Assembly: GCF_014639795.1 (NCBI RefSeq)
Contig: NZ_BMGC01000004.1
Location: forward strand, 169,529-233,528
Direction of reading: 5' to 3'
From: Gordonia jinhuaensis
GTDB lineage: Bacteria > Actinomycetota > Actinomycetes > Mycobacteriales > Mycobacteriaceae
DNA: 64,000 nt
Both the position numbers and the translations under genes were made by a program. Below, piece after piece: positions 8,078 to 16,886 of this stretch (positions are counted from its first letter, which is position 1; every line of letters begins with the position of its first letter). The notes under the pieces are model-generated. The model saw nothing but the letters and a program-made list of their open reading frames with translations, searched no databases and had not been told where the DNA came from.

Positions 8078-8101
8078 TCGAACATGTGGTCGAACATGTT
8101 G
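8078..8101. promoter_or_regulatory. 12-bp tandem repeat with SOS-box-like sequence between whiB2 and fbiA
   Basis: TCGAACATGTGG and TCGAACATGTTG abut. The first 16 bp, TCGAACATGTGGTCGA, differ at one base from the mycobacterial LexA consensus TCGAAC-N4-GTTCGA; CATGTT and AACATG arms also form a small palindrome at 8072-8086. It lies about 150 bp before fbiA and 210 bp before whiB2. No gene was found in the 7869-8249 gap. It could be a regulator site for either gene. Confidence 0.5.
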
Positions 8102-8235
8102 TGTTCCAACAATTCTCGATCACAAACCTGGAATGACACTGCTGTAATTAGACACGGGATCGGCCACTCAGGTCAAGCCGATGAGCAAAATGCTTTACCA
8201 CTTGATCCCCTCGAATGACAGTGACGACACGAGCA

Positions 8236-8250
8236 TAAAGTGGACCCTTG
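8236..8250 (+). promoter_or_regulatory. Candidate leaderless -10 element of fbiA
   Basis: TAAAGT at 8236-8241 ends 8 nt before the GTG start of fbiA, and no Shine-Dalgarno is present. The expected transcription start therefore coincides with the start codon. Confidence 0.55.
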
Positions 8251-9311
8251 TGAAGATCACCGTCCTCGTCGGCGGCGTCGGCGGCGCCCGCTTCCTGCTC
8301 GGCGCCCGCGAACTCTTCGGCCGCACCCCGTTCCCCGACGACCCAGCTCCCGGCGACAACACGGTCACCGCGATCGTCAACGTCGGCGACGACGCGTGGA
8401 TGCACGGCGTGCGGATCTGTCCCGATCTGGACTCGTGCATGTACACCCTCGGCGGTGGCATCGACCCCGAACGCGGCTGGGGCCGTGCCGGCGAGACGTG
8501 GCATGCCAAGGAGGAACTCGCCGCCTACGGCGCGGACCCGGACTGGTTCGGCCTGGGTGACCGCGACCTGGCGACCCATCTCATCCGCACACAGATGCTC
8601 GACGCGGGGTTCGCGCTGTCCGACGTCACGGCCGCACTGTGCCGGCGCTGGGATCCGGGCGTGCGATTGCTGCCGGTCACCAACGACCGCCATGAGACGC
8701 ATGTGGTGGTGGCCGCACCCGAGGGTAGGCCGCTGCCGTCGGGCGAGACAGCGCCGGATCTGGCCGGCGGCAGCGACGGCGAGATCGCCAAGATCGCCAT
8801 CCACTTCCAGGAGTGGTGGGTGCGATATCGCGCCCAGATCCCCACTTACGGCTTCGCCCAGGTCGGTTCCGACGAAACTGCCCCTGCGCCAGGCGTTCTC
8901 GAGGCGATCGCCGAGGCCGACCTGATCCTGTTCGCACCCAGCAATCCGGTGGTCAGCATCGGTGCGGTCACCTCGGTGCCGGGTGTTCGCGCGGCGCTGC
9001 GCTCGGCCGCTGCACCGGTGGTCGGCATCTCCCCGATCATCGCCGACCGGCCACTGCGGGGGATGGCCGACGAATGCCTCTCCGCGATCGGGGTGCCGAC
9101 CACCGCACAGGCCGTCGGCGAGCACTACGGCGCCCGCTCGGGCAACGGTCTGCTCGACGGGTGGCTGATCGCACCGCAGGACACCGCTGAGATCCCCGGC
9201 GTCGCGGTCGCCTCGGCGCCGTTGCTGATGTCGGATCCGCAGGCGACCGCCCAGATGATCATCGACGCGGGCGATCTCGTGGGTGTCGACGTGAGGCCCA
9301 CACGGCGATGA
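8250..9311 (+). CDS. fbiA: F420 biosynthesis protein FbiA (CofD family transferase)
   Basis: A 353-residue enzyme that transfers the phosphoenolpyruvate- or phospholactate-derived group from its guanosine-diphospho donor to FO, giving (dehydro-)F420-0. The N-terminus [20 protein letters not shown] is the CofD nucleotide-binding loop; [20 protein letters not shown] and [12 protein letters not shown] are further family signatures. The GTG at 8250 matches where mycobacterial FbiA begins. It overlaps fbiB by 4 bp (ATGA). Together with fbiB and cofG it shows that the host makes, or once made, F420. Confidence 0.96.
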   Translation: MKITVLVGGVGGARFLLGARELFGRTPFPDDPAPGDNTVTAIVNVGDDAWMHGVRICPDLDSCMYTLGGGIDPERGWGRAGETWHAKEELAAYGADPDWFGLGDRDLATHLIRTQMLDAGFALSDVTAALCRRWDPGVRLLPVTNDRHETHVVVAAPEGRPLPSGETAPDLAGGSDGEIAKIAIHFQEWWVRYRAQIPTYGFAQVGSDETAPAPGVLEAIAEADLILFAPSNPVVSIGAVTSVPGVRAALRSAAAPVVGISPIIADRPLRGMADECLSAIGVPTTAQAVGEHYGARSGNGLLDGWLIAPQDTAEIPGVAVASAPLLMSDPQATAQMIIDAGDLVGVDVRPTRR

Positions 9312-10732
9312 CCGACGACATCATCGACTCTTCCACCGGCGAGGCCGTCGAATCCCCGTCCGACCACGCCCCCACCGATCAAGCCCCCGCTGATCACGGC
9401 ACAGCCGCGAGTATCGAGATCCGACCGGTGACCGGTTTGCGACGTTTCGCACCCGGTGAGGACCTCGCCGGTGCGATCATCGCCGCGGCCCCGTGGCTGG
9501 CCGACGGCGACGTCGTGGTGGTCACCAGCAAGGTGGTCTCCAAGGTCGAGGGCCGTATGGTGCCCGCACCTGCCGACCCCGACGAGCGTGATGCGCTGCG
9601 CAGACGACTGGTCGAGCAGGAGGCCGTGCGGGTGGTCGCCCGCCGTAACCGCACCCTGATCACCGAGAACAAACTGGGTATCGTCGCCGCGGCCTCGGGG
9701 ATCGACGGATCCAACGTCGCCGCCGACGAACTCGCACTGCTCCCCGAGGATCCCGATGCCTCCGCGCAGGCGCTGCGCGAGGCGATCGGACAGCGCACCG
9801 GACGTGACGTCGCCGTGGTCATCACCGACACGATGGGGCGGGCGTGGCGGATCGGGCAGACCGACGCCGCCATCGGTTCGGCGGGACTGGCGGTGACCCA
9901 CCCCTACGAGGGGTCGGTCGACGACTACGGCAACCCGCTGGTGGTCACCGAGGTGGCCGTCGCCGACGAGATCGCCGCCGCCGCCGACCTGGTGAAGGGC
10001 AAACTCACCGGCGTACCCGTCGCGGTGGTCAGGGGTCTGCGGCCGCGCGACAACGGCTCGCGCGCCCGCGACCTCGTACGCACGGGATCCGACGACATGT
10101 TCTGGCTCGGCACCGCCGAAGCCGTCGAGACCGGCCGCCGGCAGGCGCTGCTCACCCGACGTTCGGTGCGCACGTTCACCGACGAACCCGTGGCGGCCGA
10201 CGACATCCGTGCCGCTCTCGGCGAGGCGCTCACCGCCCCCGCACCGCACCACACGCGCCCGGTGCGCTTCGTCTGGCTGCGCGACCGGTCGTTGCGCAGC
10301 CGACTCTTGGACGGCATGGCCGAGGCCTGGCGCGCAGATCTGCTCGCCGACGGCACGTCGCCGGAGTCGATCGACAGACGCGTGGCCCGCGGACGCATCC
10401 TCTACGACGCCCCCGAGGTCGTGATCCCGGTGATGGTCGGCGAGGGCGCACACGACTACCCCGACGAGCGGCGCACGGCCGCCGAGGCGACGATGTTCAC
10501 CGTGGCCGTCGGCGCCGCGGTCCAGGCCTTCCTCGTGGCGCTGTCGGTGCGCGACATCGGCAGCTGCTGGATCGGTTCGACGATCTTCGCGCCGGAGATC
10601 ACGTGTCGCACACTGGGACTCGACCCCGACGCACGACCGATGGGCGCCATCGCGATCGGTCACGCTGCTGATCGCGAGACGGTGGCGCTGCGTGAGCCCG
10701 CTTCGACTCAGGGTCTGGTGATCGAACTGTGA
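9308..10732 (+). CDS. fbiB: Bifunctional F420 biosynthesis protein FbiB (gamma-glutamyl ligase / nitroreductase-fold reductase)
   Basis: A 474-residue fusion. The N-terminal CofE-like half (about residues 35-265) adds glutamates to F420-0; [31 protein letters not shown] and [12 protein letters not shown] are its signatures. The C-terminal nitroreductase-fold half (about 275-474) binds FMN and F420 and reduces dehydro-F420-0; [12 protein letters not shown] starts it. The N-terminal 35 residues are a Thr/Asp/His-rich extension. It is coupled to fbiA by ATGA overlap and followed at once by a NUDIX gene. Domain order and length fit mycobacterial FbiB. Confidence 0.96.
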   Translation: MTDDIIDSSTGEAVESPSDHAPTDQAPADHGTAASIEIRPVTGLRRFAPGEDLAGAIIAAAPWLADGDVVVVTSKVVSKVEGRMVPAPADPDERDALRRRLVEQEAVRVVARRNRTLITENKLGIVAAASGIDGSNVAADELALLPEDPDASAQALREAIGQRTGRDVAVVITDTMGRAWRIGQTDAAIGSAGLAVTHPYEGSVDDYGNPLVVTEVAVADEIAAAADLVKGKLTGVPVAVVRGLRPRDNGSRARDLVRTGSDDMFWLGTAEAVETGRRQALLTRRSVRTFTDEPVAADDIRAALGEALTAPAPHHTRPVRFVWLRDRSLRSRLLDGMAEAWRADLLADGTSPESIDRRVARGRILYDAPEVVIPVMVGEGAHDYPDERRTAAEATMFTVAVGAAVQAFLVALSVRDIGSCWIGSTIFAPEITCRTLGLDPDARPMGAIAIGHAADRETVALREPASTQGLVIEL

Positions 10733-11286
10733 GTGCCTCCTCGCTCCACGCGTCGGCAGTGGATCTGCTCACCGGGTGGACGCCGCCGGACACAGACCAG
10801 GACTCCGTTCGCCACACGGTCCTGGCATTTCTGGCCGCCGTTCCCGACGCATGCCTGCGGGCGAGCGTCCCCGGCCACATCACCGCCTCGGCGATCGTCT
10901 TCGACGAGACACTCGACAACGTGCTGCTGACCCTGCATCCGCGGGTGGGCAAATGGATCCAGCTCGGCGGCCACTGCGAACCCACCGACACCACCGTCGT
11001 CGACGCGGCGACCCGCGAGACCCGCGAGGAATCGGGTCTGCCGGAGCTGTCGGTGACCGGCGACCTCGTGGAGATCCACACCCACCCGATCACCTGTTCG
11101 CTGGGCGTGCCCACCCGTCACCTGGATCTGCGGTTCGCCGCGGTGGCCGCCGGCGTCCGGCCCACGCCGGTGATCAGCGACGAATCGGTGGACCTCGCCT
11201 GGTGGCCGATAACCGACCTGCCCGCCGACGCCGAAAGGCCGGTGATCGACGACCTCATCGGCCGTGCTCTGGCCCGATTGAGCTGA
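10729..11286 (+). CDS. NUDIX hydrolase
   Basis: A 185-residue cytosolic pyrophosphohydrolase. The NUDIX region is [20 protein letters not shown] followed by EESGLPEL, with the REtrEEsG catalytic core intact; the first acidic residue of the box is Asp in place of Glu, or there is a one-residue offset. It starts at GTG 10729 inside the last codons of fbiB, so it is part of the fbiAB transcript. The substrate cannot be deduced; F420 precursor housekeeping is possible from context but is only inference. Its stop codon opens a 14-bp duplication. Confidence 0.9.
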   Translation: MSASSLHASAVDLLTGWTPPDTDQDSVRHTVLAFLAAVPDACLRASVPGHITASAIVFDETLDNVLLTLHPRVGKWIQLGGHCEPTDTTVVDAATRETREESGLPELSVTGDLVEIHTHPITCSLGVPTRHLDLRFAAVAAGVRPTPVISDESVDLAWWPITDLPADAERPVIDDLIGRALARLS

Positions 11287-11311
11287 ACACGCACGATCAA
11301 CACGCACGGCG
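11284..11311. repeat. 14-bp duplication starting at the NUDIX stop codon
   Basis: TGAACACGCACGAT is followed directly by CAACACGCACGGCG (11 of 14 identical). The first three bases are the stop codon of the NUDIX gene. Confidence 0.7.
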
Positions 11312-11329
11312 AGGTACACGCCCACACCG

Positions 11330-11349
11330 GCCGCACCGCGAAGTGCGGC
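11330..11349. terminator. Convergent hairpin between the NUDIX gene and glgC
   Basis: A 7-bp stem, GCCGCAC and GTGCGGC, with loop CGCGAA lies in the convergent gap 8 bp before the glgC stop. There is no U-tract, as is common in high-GC actinobacteria. Confidence 0.5.
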
Positions 11350-11357
11350 GGTCGGCG

Positions 11358-12584
11358 TCAGCTACCGCCGTCGATGTGGATGCCCTTGCCCACGGTCACC
11401 ACACCACCGGCGCTGACCGCGAAACGCGAGGCGTCGCGCGCCGCATCGACACCGACGATCTCCCCGGCGGCCACGGTCACGTTCTTGTCCAGGATCGCCC
11501 GACGCACCACCGCACCCTTGCCCACGCGCACACCCGGCATCAGGACCGATCCCTCGACGGTGGCACCGTCGTCAACGATGACATCGGCCGACAGGACCGA
11601 ATTGCGCACCGTCGCAGCCGAAATGATGCATCCTGAACCGACCATCGACTCCTGCGCCAGGCCGCCGTGGACGAATTTCGCCGGCGGCAGGTTCTCCGAT
11701 GCGTGCCGGATCGGCCAGCGGCGGTTGTACAGGTTGAAGATCGGGTGCACCGACACCAGGTCCATATGCGCGTCGTAGAAGGCGTCGATGGTGCCGACGT
11801 CACGCCAGTAACCGCGGTCGCGGTCGGTCGCGCCGGGCACCTCGTTGTCGGCGAAGTCGTAGACATGTGCCTGGCCCTGTTCGACGAAGGCCGGGATGAT
11901 GTCGCCGCCCATGTCGTGATCGGAGTCGGGATTCTCCGAGTCGGCCACGATCGCGTCGATCAACGCCTGGGTGGTGAACACGTAGTTGCCCATCGACGCG
12001 AAGGTCACGTCGGGGTCGTCGGGTACGCTCGGCGGCTCCACCGGCTTCTCGAGGAATCCGGTGATCAATCCCGACTCGTCGGAGTCGATACATCCGAAAG
12101 CCGATGCCTCCGAACGCGGGACACGGATACCGGCGACCGTGGCCGCAGCCCCCGACGCGATGTGCGCATCGACCATCTGCTCGGGATCCATCCGGTACAC
12201 GTGATCGGCACCGAAGACGATGATGTAGTCGGGGGTCTCGTCGTACACCAGATTCATCGACTGCAGGATCGCGTCGGCGCTGCCGGTGTACCACCGCGGC
12301 CCGAGTCGCTGCTGTGCGGGCACCGGGGTGATGTACTCGCCGTTGAATCCCGCCATCCGCCAGGTCTGGGAGATGTGGCGGTCGAGTGAATGGGACTTGT
12401 ACTGGGTGAGAACACACAGTCGCTGGTAGCCGGCATTCACCAGATTCGAGAGTACGAAGTCGATCAGACGGTACGATCCGCCGAACGGCACCGCCGGCTT
12501 GGCGCGGTCGGCGGTCAACGGGTACAACCGCTTTCCCTCCCCACCGGCGAGGACGATACCAAGCACGTTCGGCTGCGATCTCAC
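11358..12584 (-). CDS. glgC: Glucose-1-phosphate adenylyltransferase
   Basis: A 408-residue enzyme making ADP-glucose from ATP and glucose-1-phosphate for glycogen and maltose-1-phosphate synthesis. [20 protein letters not shown] is the nucleotidyl-transfer loop, AKPAVPFGG binds sugar phosphate, and [11 protein letters not shown] holds the metal Asp. The C-terminal part is a left-handed beta-helix. The start is GTG 12584 with TAGGTT ending 6 nt before it. It is divergent from glgM, as Rv1213 and Rv1212c are in M. tuberculosis. Confidence 0.96.
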   Translation of the reverse strand: MRSQPNVLGIVLAGGEGKRLYPLTADRAKPAVPFGGSYRLIDFVLSNLVNAGYQRLCVLTQYKSHSLDRHISQTWRMAGFNGEYITPVPAQQRLGPRWYTGSADAILQSMNLVYDETPDYIIVFGADHVYRMDPEQMVDAHIASGAAATVAGIRVPRSEASAFGCIDSDESGLITGFLEKPVEPPSVPDDPDVTFASMGNYVFTTQALIDAIVADSENPDSDHDMGGDIIPAFVEQGQAHVYDFADNEVPGATDRDRGYWRDVGTIDAFYDAHMDLVSVHPIFNLYNRRWPIRHASENLPPAKFVHGGLAQESMVGSGCIISAATVRNSVLSADVIVDDGATVEGSVLMPGVRVGKGAVVRRAILDKNVTVAAGEIVGVDAARDASRFAVSAGGVVTVGKGIHIDGGS

Positions 12585-12590
12585 TCTGCC

Positions 12591-12773
12591 AACCTAGCGA
12601 GGTTCGTTGCGCCTAGCCAGACATACACCCGCACCGATCACGTGACCCCGCCCTCGTCTACCGTTGTCGGCCCCCGCCGCGGCCTCGCGGGCGCACCGTC
12701 CGCATCCGGACAACCGACTGTGCGAGCGCGCGATTGGTGTCGGCTGGCGGGAAGCCGGGACGACAGATAGCGT
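12591..12773. promoter_or_regulatory. Divergent leaderless promoters of glgC and glgM
   Basis: On the minus strand TAGGTT (plus-strand 12591-12596) ends 6 nt before the glgC GTG. On the plus strand TAGCGT (12768-12773) ends 6 nt before the glgM ATG. Neither gene has a Shine-Dalgarno, so both are probably translated from leaderless mRNAs starting at or near the start codon. Confidence 0.55.
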
Positions 12774-12779
12774 CGGGGA

Positions 12780-13952
12780 ATGCGCGTGGCGATGATGACC
12801 CGGGAGTATCCGCCAGAGGTCTACGGTGGAGCCGGAGTTCACGTCACCGAATTGGTTCGACACCTGTCACGACTGGCGACGGTCGATGTCCATGCCATGG
12901 GCGCACCGCGTCCGGGTGTTCACGTCTACGGTGCCGACCCTCAGCTCGACGGGACCAATCCGGCACTGCAGATGCTCTCGACCGATCTGCGGATGGCCGT
13001 GGGCGCCGAGGGTGCCGACGTCATGCATTCACACACGTGGTACACCGGGCTCGCCGGGCATGTCGCGGCGACCCTCTACGGCGTCCCCCACGTGCTCACC
13101 GCGCACTCTCTGGAACCGCGTCGACCGTGGAAGGCCGAACAACTCGGCGGCGGCTACCGCCTGTCGAGTTGGGTCGAACGCAACGCGGTCGAGTACGCCG
13201 ACGCGGTGATCGCGGTCAGTTCGGGAATGCGAGCCGACATCCTCGACGCCTATCCGCGTCTCGACCCCGCCCGGGTCCACGTGGTGCGCAACGGGATCGA
13301 CACCACCGTCTGGTATCCCGTCGACGACACCTTCGACGAGTCCTCTCCCCTGTCGCGCCTCGGTGTGGACCCGACCCGACCCATCGCCGCTTTCGTCGGG
13401 CGCATCACCCGGCAGAAGGGGGTCGGTCACCTCATCGCCGCCGCACACCATCTGGACCCCGAGATCCAGCTCGTACTGTGCGCGGGCGCGCCCGACACAC
13501 CCGAGATCGCTGCACAGACCGCCGAGGCCGTCCGCGAACTCGCCGCCTCACGGCGTGGTGTCTACTGGGTGCAGGATATGCTCGGCCAGCCTGAGATCCG
13601 TCAGATCCTCAGCGCAGCAACGGTTTTCATCTGCCCATCGATCTACGAGCCGTTGGGGATCGTCAATCTCGAGGCCATGGCGTGTGCCACGGCGGTGGTC
13701 GCCTCGGCCGTGGGCGGTATCCCCGAGGTCGTCGACGACGGCGTGACCGGCGTGTTGGTCCCCTACCACGAGGACGCGCCGGCGGACTTCGAACGGGGCC
13801 TCGCCGAGGCCGTCAACGCCGTGGTCGCCGATCCGCAGCGCGCCCGGGCGATGGGTGTCGCCGGACGTGAACGGGCCGTCGCGGAGTTCTCCTGGGACAC
13901 GATCGCCGAGCAGACGATGGACGTCTACGCTCAGGCGCGCTCGTCTCGCTGA
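12780..13952 (+). CDS. glgM: Glycogen synthase / alpha-maltose-1-phosphate synthase (GT4)
   Basis: A 390-residue GT-B glycosyltransferase matching Rv1212c, which uses ADP-glucose and glucose-1-phosphate to build maltose-1-phosphate for the GlgE pathway. The N-terminal MTREYPPEVYGGAGVHVTEL is the acceptor-side loop, and the C-terminal ICPSIYEPLGIVNLEAMACA with its EX7E motif binds the nucleotide sugar. It is divergent from glgC, which supplies its donor. The last 22 bp overlap the end of the convergent methyltransferase gene. Confidence 0.93.
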   Translation: MRVAMMTREYPPEVYGGAGVHVTELVRHLSRLATVDVHAMGAPRPGVHVYGADPQLDGTNPALQMLSTDLRMAVGAEGADVMHSHTWYTGLAGHVAATLYGVPHVLTAHSLEPRRPWKAEQLGGGYRLSSWVERNAVEYADAVIAVSSGMRADILDAYPRLDPARVHVVRNGIDTTVWYPVDDTFDESSPLSRLGVDPTRPIAAFVGRITRQKGVGHLIAAAHHLDPEIQLVLCAGAPDTPEIAAQTAEAVRELAASRRGVYWVQDMLGQPEIRQILSAATVFICPSIYEPLGIVNLEAMACATAVVASAVGGIPEVVDDGVTGVLVPYHEDAPADFERGLAEAVNAVVADPQRARAMGVAGRERAVAEFSWDTIAEQTMDVYAQARSSR

Positions 13953-14854
13953 TCGCCGCCGAGGTCGGCGGCCACCCTCGGGCGGGGACTGAAGACACTG
14001 ACCACCAGGGACAAGGTCACATTGGTGTGGCCGAGTTCTGCTGCACGCGCGGCGATCTGATCGGGCGAGAGGTGAAAGGCACTCGGCCCCATGGCCACGA
14101 GATCCTCGATCTCGGAGACCCCCAGTGTGCGGTGATACTCCACCAGTTCCTCCGACGCCGGGGTGAAATCCTCCGACATCACCGCGGCAAGCCGTTCGGC
14201 CTTGCCGTCGTCGACGGAGAGCATGCCCATGGGAGTGGTGATCTCCTGCAGATGCCGGGGCGTAGGCGTCACCATCACGATGTGACCGTCCTCGGTGATC
14301 ACCCGCCGGAACTCCTTGACGTTGCGTGGGGCGAACACCGACAGGACCACCTCGACCGAGGAATCCGCCAGCGGCAGGCGCGCCCACGCGTCGGCGACGA
14401 TCGCACTCACCGCCGCATCCATCGAGGCGATCATGCGGGCGGCGTGTTTGGACAGGTCCAGACCGACGCCGCGGACGTCACTCGTGGGACGATCCGAGGC
14501 GAGCCGGCGGATCACCGCGGCCAGATACTGTCCGGTTCCCGCGCCGATGTCGGCCACCGCGAGACGTTCGCCGACCAGCGGCAGCTGTGCGATCATGTCG
14601 GCGACGGTGGCCAGTGCCGGGAAGAAGAACGGGGAGGCCAGCACACGCGAGCGCGCCGAGAGCATCTCCGGGGTGTCCGACCGCATCCGGGTCCCGCCGC
14701 CGGTCAGCATCGTCACGAACCGCTTGCGGGAGATGTCGAAGGAATGGCCCGACGTACAGACCAGGGTGTTACCGGTGAATTCGAACCGATTGCCACATAG
14801 CGGGCATGCGAGGATGTCGAGCGCGTTCTCGAATGACGACGTCAGCGCTGGCAT
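13931..14854 (-). CDS. Putative 23S rRNA (guanine-N1) methyltransferase, RlmA/TlrB-like
   Basis: A SAM-dependent methyltransferase of about 307 residues with an N-terminal zinc finger, CPLCGNRFEF...CTSGHSFD (about residues 15-42), followed by SRKRFVTML. The SAM loop VADIGAGTGQYLAAV is at about 125. This Zn-finger plus Rossmann layout is that of RlmA-type enzymes acting on G745/G748 of 23S rRNA; some relatives give tylosin resistance. I chose ATG 14852-14854; a GTG at 14908 is possible but would overlap DUF3117. It overlaps glgM convergently by 22 bp. Confidence 0.82.
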   Translation of the reverse strand: MPALTSSFENALDILACPLCGNRFEFTGNTLVCTSGHSFDISRKRFVTMLTGGGTRMRSDTPEMLSARSRVLASPFFFPALATVADMIAQLPLVGERLAVADIGAGTGQYLAAVIRRLASDRPTSDVRGVGLDLSKHAARMIASMDAAVSAIVADAWARLPLADSSVEVVLSVFAPRNVKEFRRVITEDGHIVMVTPTPRHLQEITTPMGMLSVDDGKAERLAAVMSEDFTPASEELVEYHRTLGVSEIEDLVAMGPSAFHLSPDQIAARAAELGHTNVTLSLVVSVFSPRPRVAADLGGDQRDERA

Positions 14855-14879
14855 CAGGGAAGCTTCGGATCTCGGGCGG

Positions 14880-15047
14880 TCAGCCGGTGACCCCGCGGAG
14901 TTCCTCACCGAGCGCCGCGGCCTCGTCGGCGCTCAGCTCGACGACCAGCCTGCCACCGCCCTCGATGGGGATCCGTACGACGATGCCCCGGCCTTCCTTG
15001 GCTGCCTCGAGCGGACCATCACCAGTGCGTGGCTTCATCGCCGCCAT
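14880..15047 (-). CDS. DUF3117 family small protein
   Basis: A 55-residue conserved actinobacterial protein matching Rv1211. It reads MAAMKPRTGDGPLEAAKEGR and then an RIPIEGGGRLVVELSADEAA segment, a small beta-rich fold of unknown function. The ATG at 15045-15047 is preceded by GGAGGGAG with good spacing, so the short version is preferred over upstream starts. It sits between the DivIVA-like and methyltransferase genes, matching the mycobacterial order. Confidence 0.9.
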   Translation of the reverse strand: MAAMKPRTGDGPLEAAKEGRGIVVRIPIEGGGRLVVELSADEAAALGEELRGVTG

Positions 15048-15257
15048 GTCTTCTGCTCCCTCCAGACCCTCGACTGCCGAGGCAGCCGCGAAGTCTGATC
15101 GTGTAGGTGTTCGGCAGCCGGACGTGCTGTCCCGCCAGACCTGTCCTGTCCATCTTACGGACACCGCCATCGCGATGCGGTCACCGACACCCGGTCGCCG
15201 CCCTGTGAGCTCACCACCGGCGACCGGCGGGCCCGCCCGGGCCCGGGTGCGCCCAGG

Positions 15258-15749
15258 TCAGCGAGTGCGACCGATTCCCTTCTCGTCGCAGACGGCAGCG
15301 TCCTCATCCCCGCCATCGGTACGACTGTCGGCAGCACCGCTGTCATCGGTGTGCGCGCTGTCATCGGTGTGCCCGGTGTCATCGGTGTGCGCGCTGTCGT
15401 CGGTGTGCGCATCGGCGTCGAGGTCGAAACCCCTGCCGGCGCCGGGCGAGAAGTCCATCGCATCACGACCCTGGAGGGTGACCACGATGTCACGCAACTC
15501 GTCGATCTCGCGGGCCAGCTTCTCCAGCGCCCAGTCGACCTCGGACTGCTTGTACCCCCGCAGGGTCTGGGCGAAGCGCAGTGCGCGCACGTCGTTGCCG
15601 TCGATACCCGTGCGCGGAAGGCGGGTCAGCGTCGTCGCGCGCTGCAGTGCGGGGAGATCCTCGCCACGGCCGAAGACGAACCACGCCACGGCGAACACGA
15701 CGATCATCACCAGGGCAGCGACCAGCAGATAGACGAGCAGGGTTTGCAC
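15258..15749 (-). CDS. DivIVA-domain membrane protein (Rv1209-like)
   Basis: A protein of 163 residues with one N-terminal membrane segment (TLLVYLLVAALVMIVVFAVA), a short linker, then a DivIVA-like motif, LRGYKQSEVDWALEKLAREI, predicted to form a coiled coil. The C-terminus is acidic and has four hexapeptides of the type AHTDDS. I prefer the GTG at 15747-15749, which puts the membrane helix at the very start and has GATAGT 7 nt upstream; an ATG at 15782 is the alternative. It lies between DUF3117 and gpgS as in mycobacteria. A role near the growing pole or septum is inference. Confidence 0.78.
   Translation of the reverse strand: MQTLLVYLLVAALVMIVVFAVAWFVFGRGEDLPALQRATTLTRLPRTGIDGNDVRALRFAQTLRGYKQSEVDWALEKLAREIDELRDIVVTLQGRDAMDFSPGAGRGFDLDADAHTDDSAHTDDTGHTDDSAHTDDSGAADSRTDGGDEDAAVCDEKGIGRTR
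15342..15413. repeat. 18-bp in-frame repeat in the DivIVA-like gene
   Basis: Four 18-bp units beginning GTCATCGGTGTG (last copy GTCGTCGG) start at 15342, 15360, 15378 and 15396. They encode the hexapeptide series AHTDDS, AHTDDT, GHTDDS, AHTDDS near the C-terminus. Confidence 0.92.
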
Positions 15750-15830
15750 GACTCCCACTATCCCAGAGCGCGGCGTGGACATGCCGATGCCGGGCCACCC
15801 GTCGGCGACCCGGCATCAGCTGATGCGGCC

Positions 15831-16886
15831 TCAGGAGGCGCGGACGTCCTCGATCTCGCCGGGCCGCAGGGTGTTCATCGCCGGGCGATCCACCAGGTAG
15901 ACATCGGTGGTCTGCGGGGTGAAGCTGCCGTCCTGCTCGGCGAAGAACTGGGTCAGCCCCACGCCCGAGTCGTCGATACCGCAGCGACGCATCAGCGTCC
16001 CCACGATCTGCCTGCTCATCACGCCCAGCTCGATCAGCGGCCGGTTGCGGTGGGTGCGCACGCCGAGGTTGACCTGGCCGATCCCCGACAGTCCGTACCG
16101 GTCGTAGGTGTCGACCAAAAGTCCGATCTCCACGCCGTAGCCGGGCGCGAAGGGCACCGCCGAGAGCAGTTCACGGGTGCCCGCGTACTCGCCGCCGAGC
16201 GGCTGCAGCACCGAACTCAGCTCGGGCTTCAGCGATGCGAGCAGCGGTCGGGCGACCAGTTCGGTCACGCGACCACCGCCGTTGTGATCGTGGCTGCCGC
16301 CGGTGAGCAGCGGACGGCGGTAATACCCCTTGACCAGCTGGATCTCGGGATTGATCAGCAGCGGGCCAAGCAGTTTCGGCACGAACATCGGATCGGGATC
16401 GATGAGGTCGGAGTCCACGAAGGCGATGAGGTCGCCGGTGGTCGCCGCGATCGAGCGCCACAGCACCTCGCCTTTGCCGCGCACGGGCTCGAGTTCGGGC
16501 ACGGCCTGTTCGCGGGAGACGACCTGCGCCCCGGCCGCGCGCGCACGCTCGGCGGTGGCATCGGTCGAACCGGAGTCCAGGACCACCAGCTCGTCGACCA
16601 GAGTCCCCAGCAGCGGACGGATCGAGGCGATCACATCGGCGACGGTCTCCTCCTCATTGAGCGCGGGCAGCACCACCGAGACGGTGCGATCGCCCTTGGC
16701 GAGGATGAGTTCGTCGATGGTCCACGTGGGGCGTTCCCAGGTGTGGGTCGCCGACCAGATCTGTTCGTCACCGAAATCTGCGGCCGGTGCCGGCCACAGG
16801 GTCGACGAGTGTCGCGCAGTGGTACTCGCGGAGTTGACTCCCCGCGACGAGGCGCCGGTGATGGTGCGGTTGGGTTCGCCGGTCAT
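15831..16886 (-). CDS. gpgS: Glucosyl-3-phosphoglycerate synthase
   Basis: A 351-residue GT81 glycosyltransferase, first step of methylglucose lipopolysaccharide synthesis (3-phosphoglycerate plus UDP-glucose). VVLPALNEEETVADVI binds the nucleotide, FVDSDLIDPDP has the DxD-type metal site, and KGYYRRP and GEYAGTRELL are family motifs. The N-terminal 45 residues are a low-complexity extension. Its ATG overlaps the folP2 stop (ATGA), and the order fadD6-folP2-gpgS matches Rv1206-Rv1208. Confidence 0.95.
   Translation of the reverse strand: MTGEPNRTITGASSRGVNSASTTARHSSTLWPAPAADFGDEQIWSATHTWERPTWTIDELILAKGDRTVSVVLPALNEEETVADVIASIRPLLGTLVDELVVLDSGSTDATAERARAAGAQVVSREQAVPELEPVRGKGEVLWRSIAATTGDLIAFVDSDLIDPDPMFVPKLLGPLLINPEIQLVKGYYRRPLLTGGSHDHNGGGRVTELVARPLLASLKPELSSVLQPLGGEYAGTRELLSAVPFAPGYGVEIGLLVDTYDRYGLSGIGQVNLGVRTHRNRPLIELGVMSRQIVGTLMRRCGIDDSGVGLTQFFAEQDGSFTPQTTDVYLVDRPAMNTLRPGEIEDVRAS

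Noticed and set aside
7916..8218. A 100-codon frame in the whiB2-fbiA gap
   Set aside because: No ribosome site, no similarity I recognise, low-complexity composition, and it overlaps the repeat operator region.
9125..10663. Long antisense reading frame opposite fbiB (512 codons)
   Set aside because: It is Arg/Gly/Asp-rich with no family motif and lies wholly under fbiB, whose conserved motifs fix the coding strand. High GC makes such frames common.
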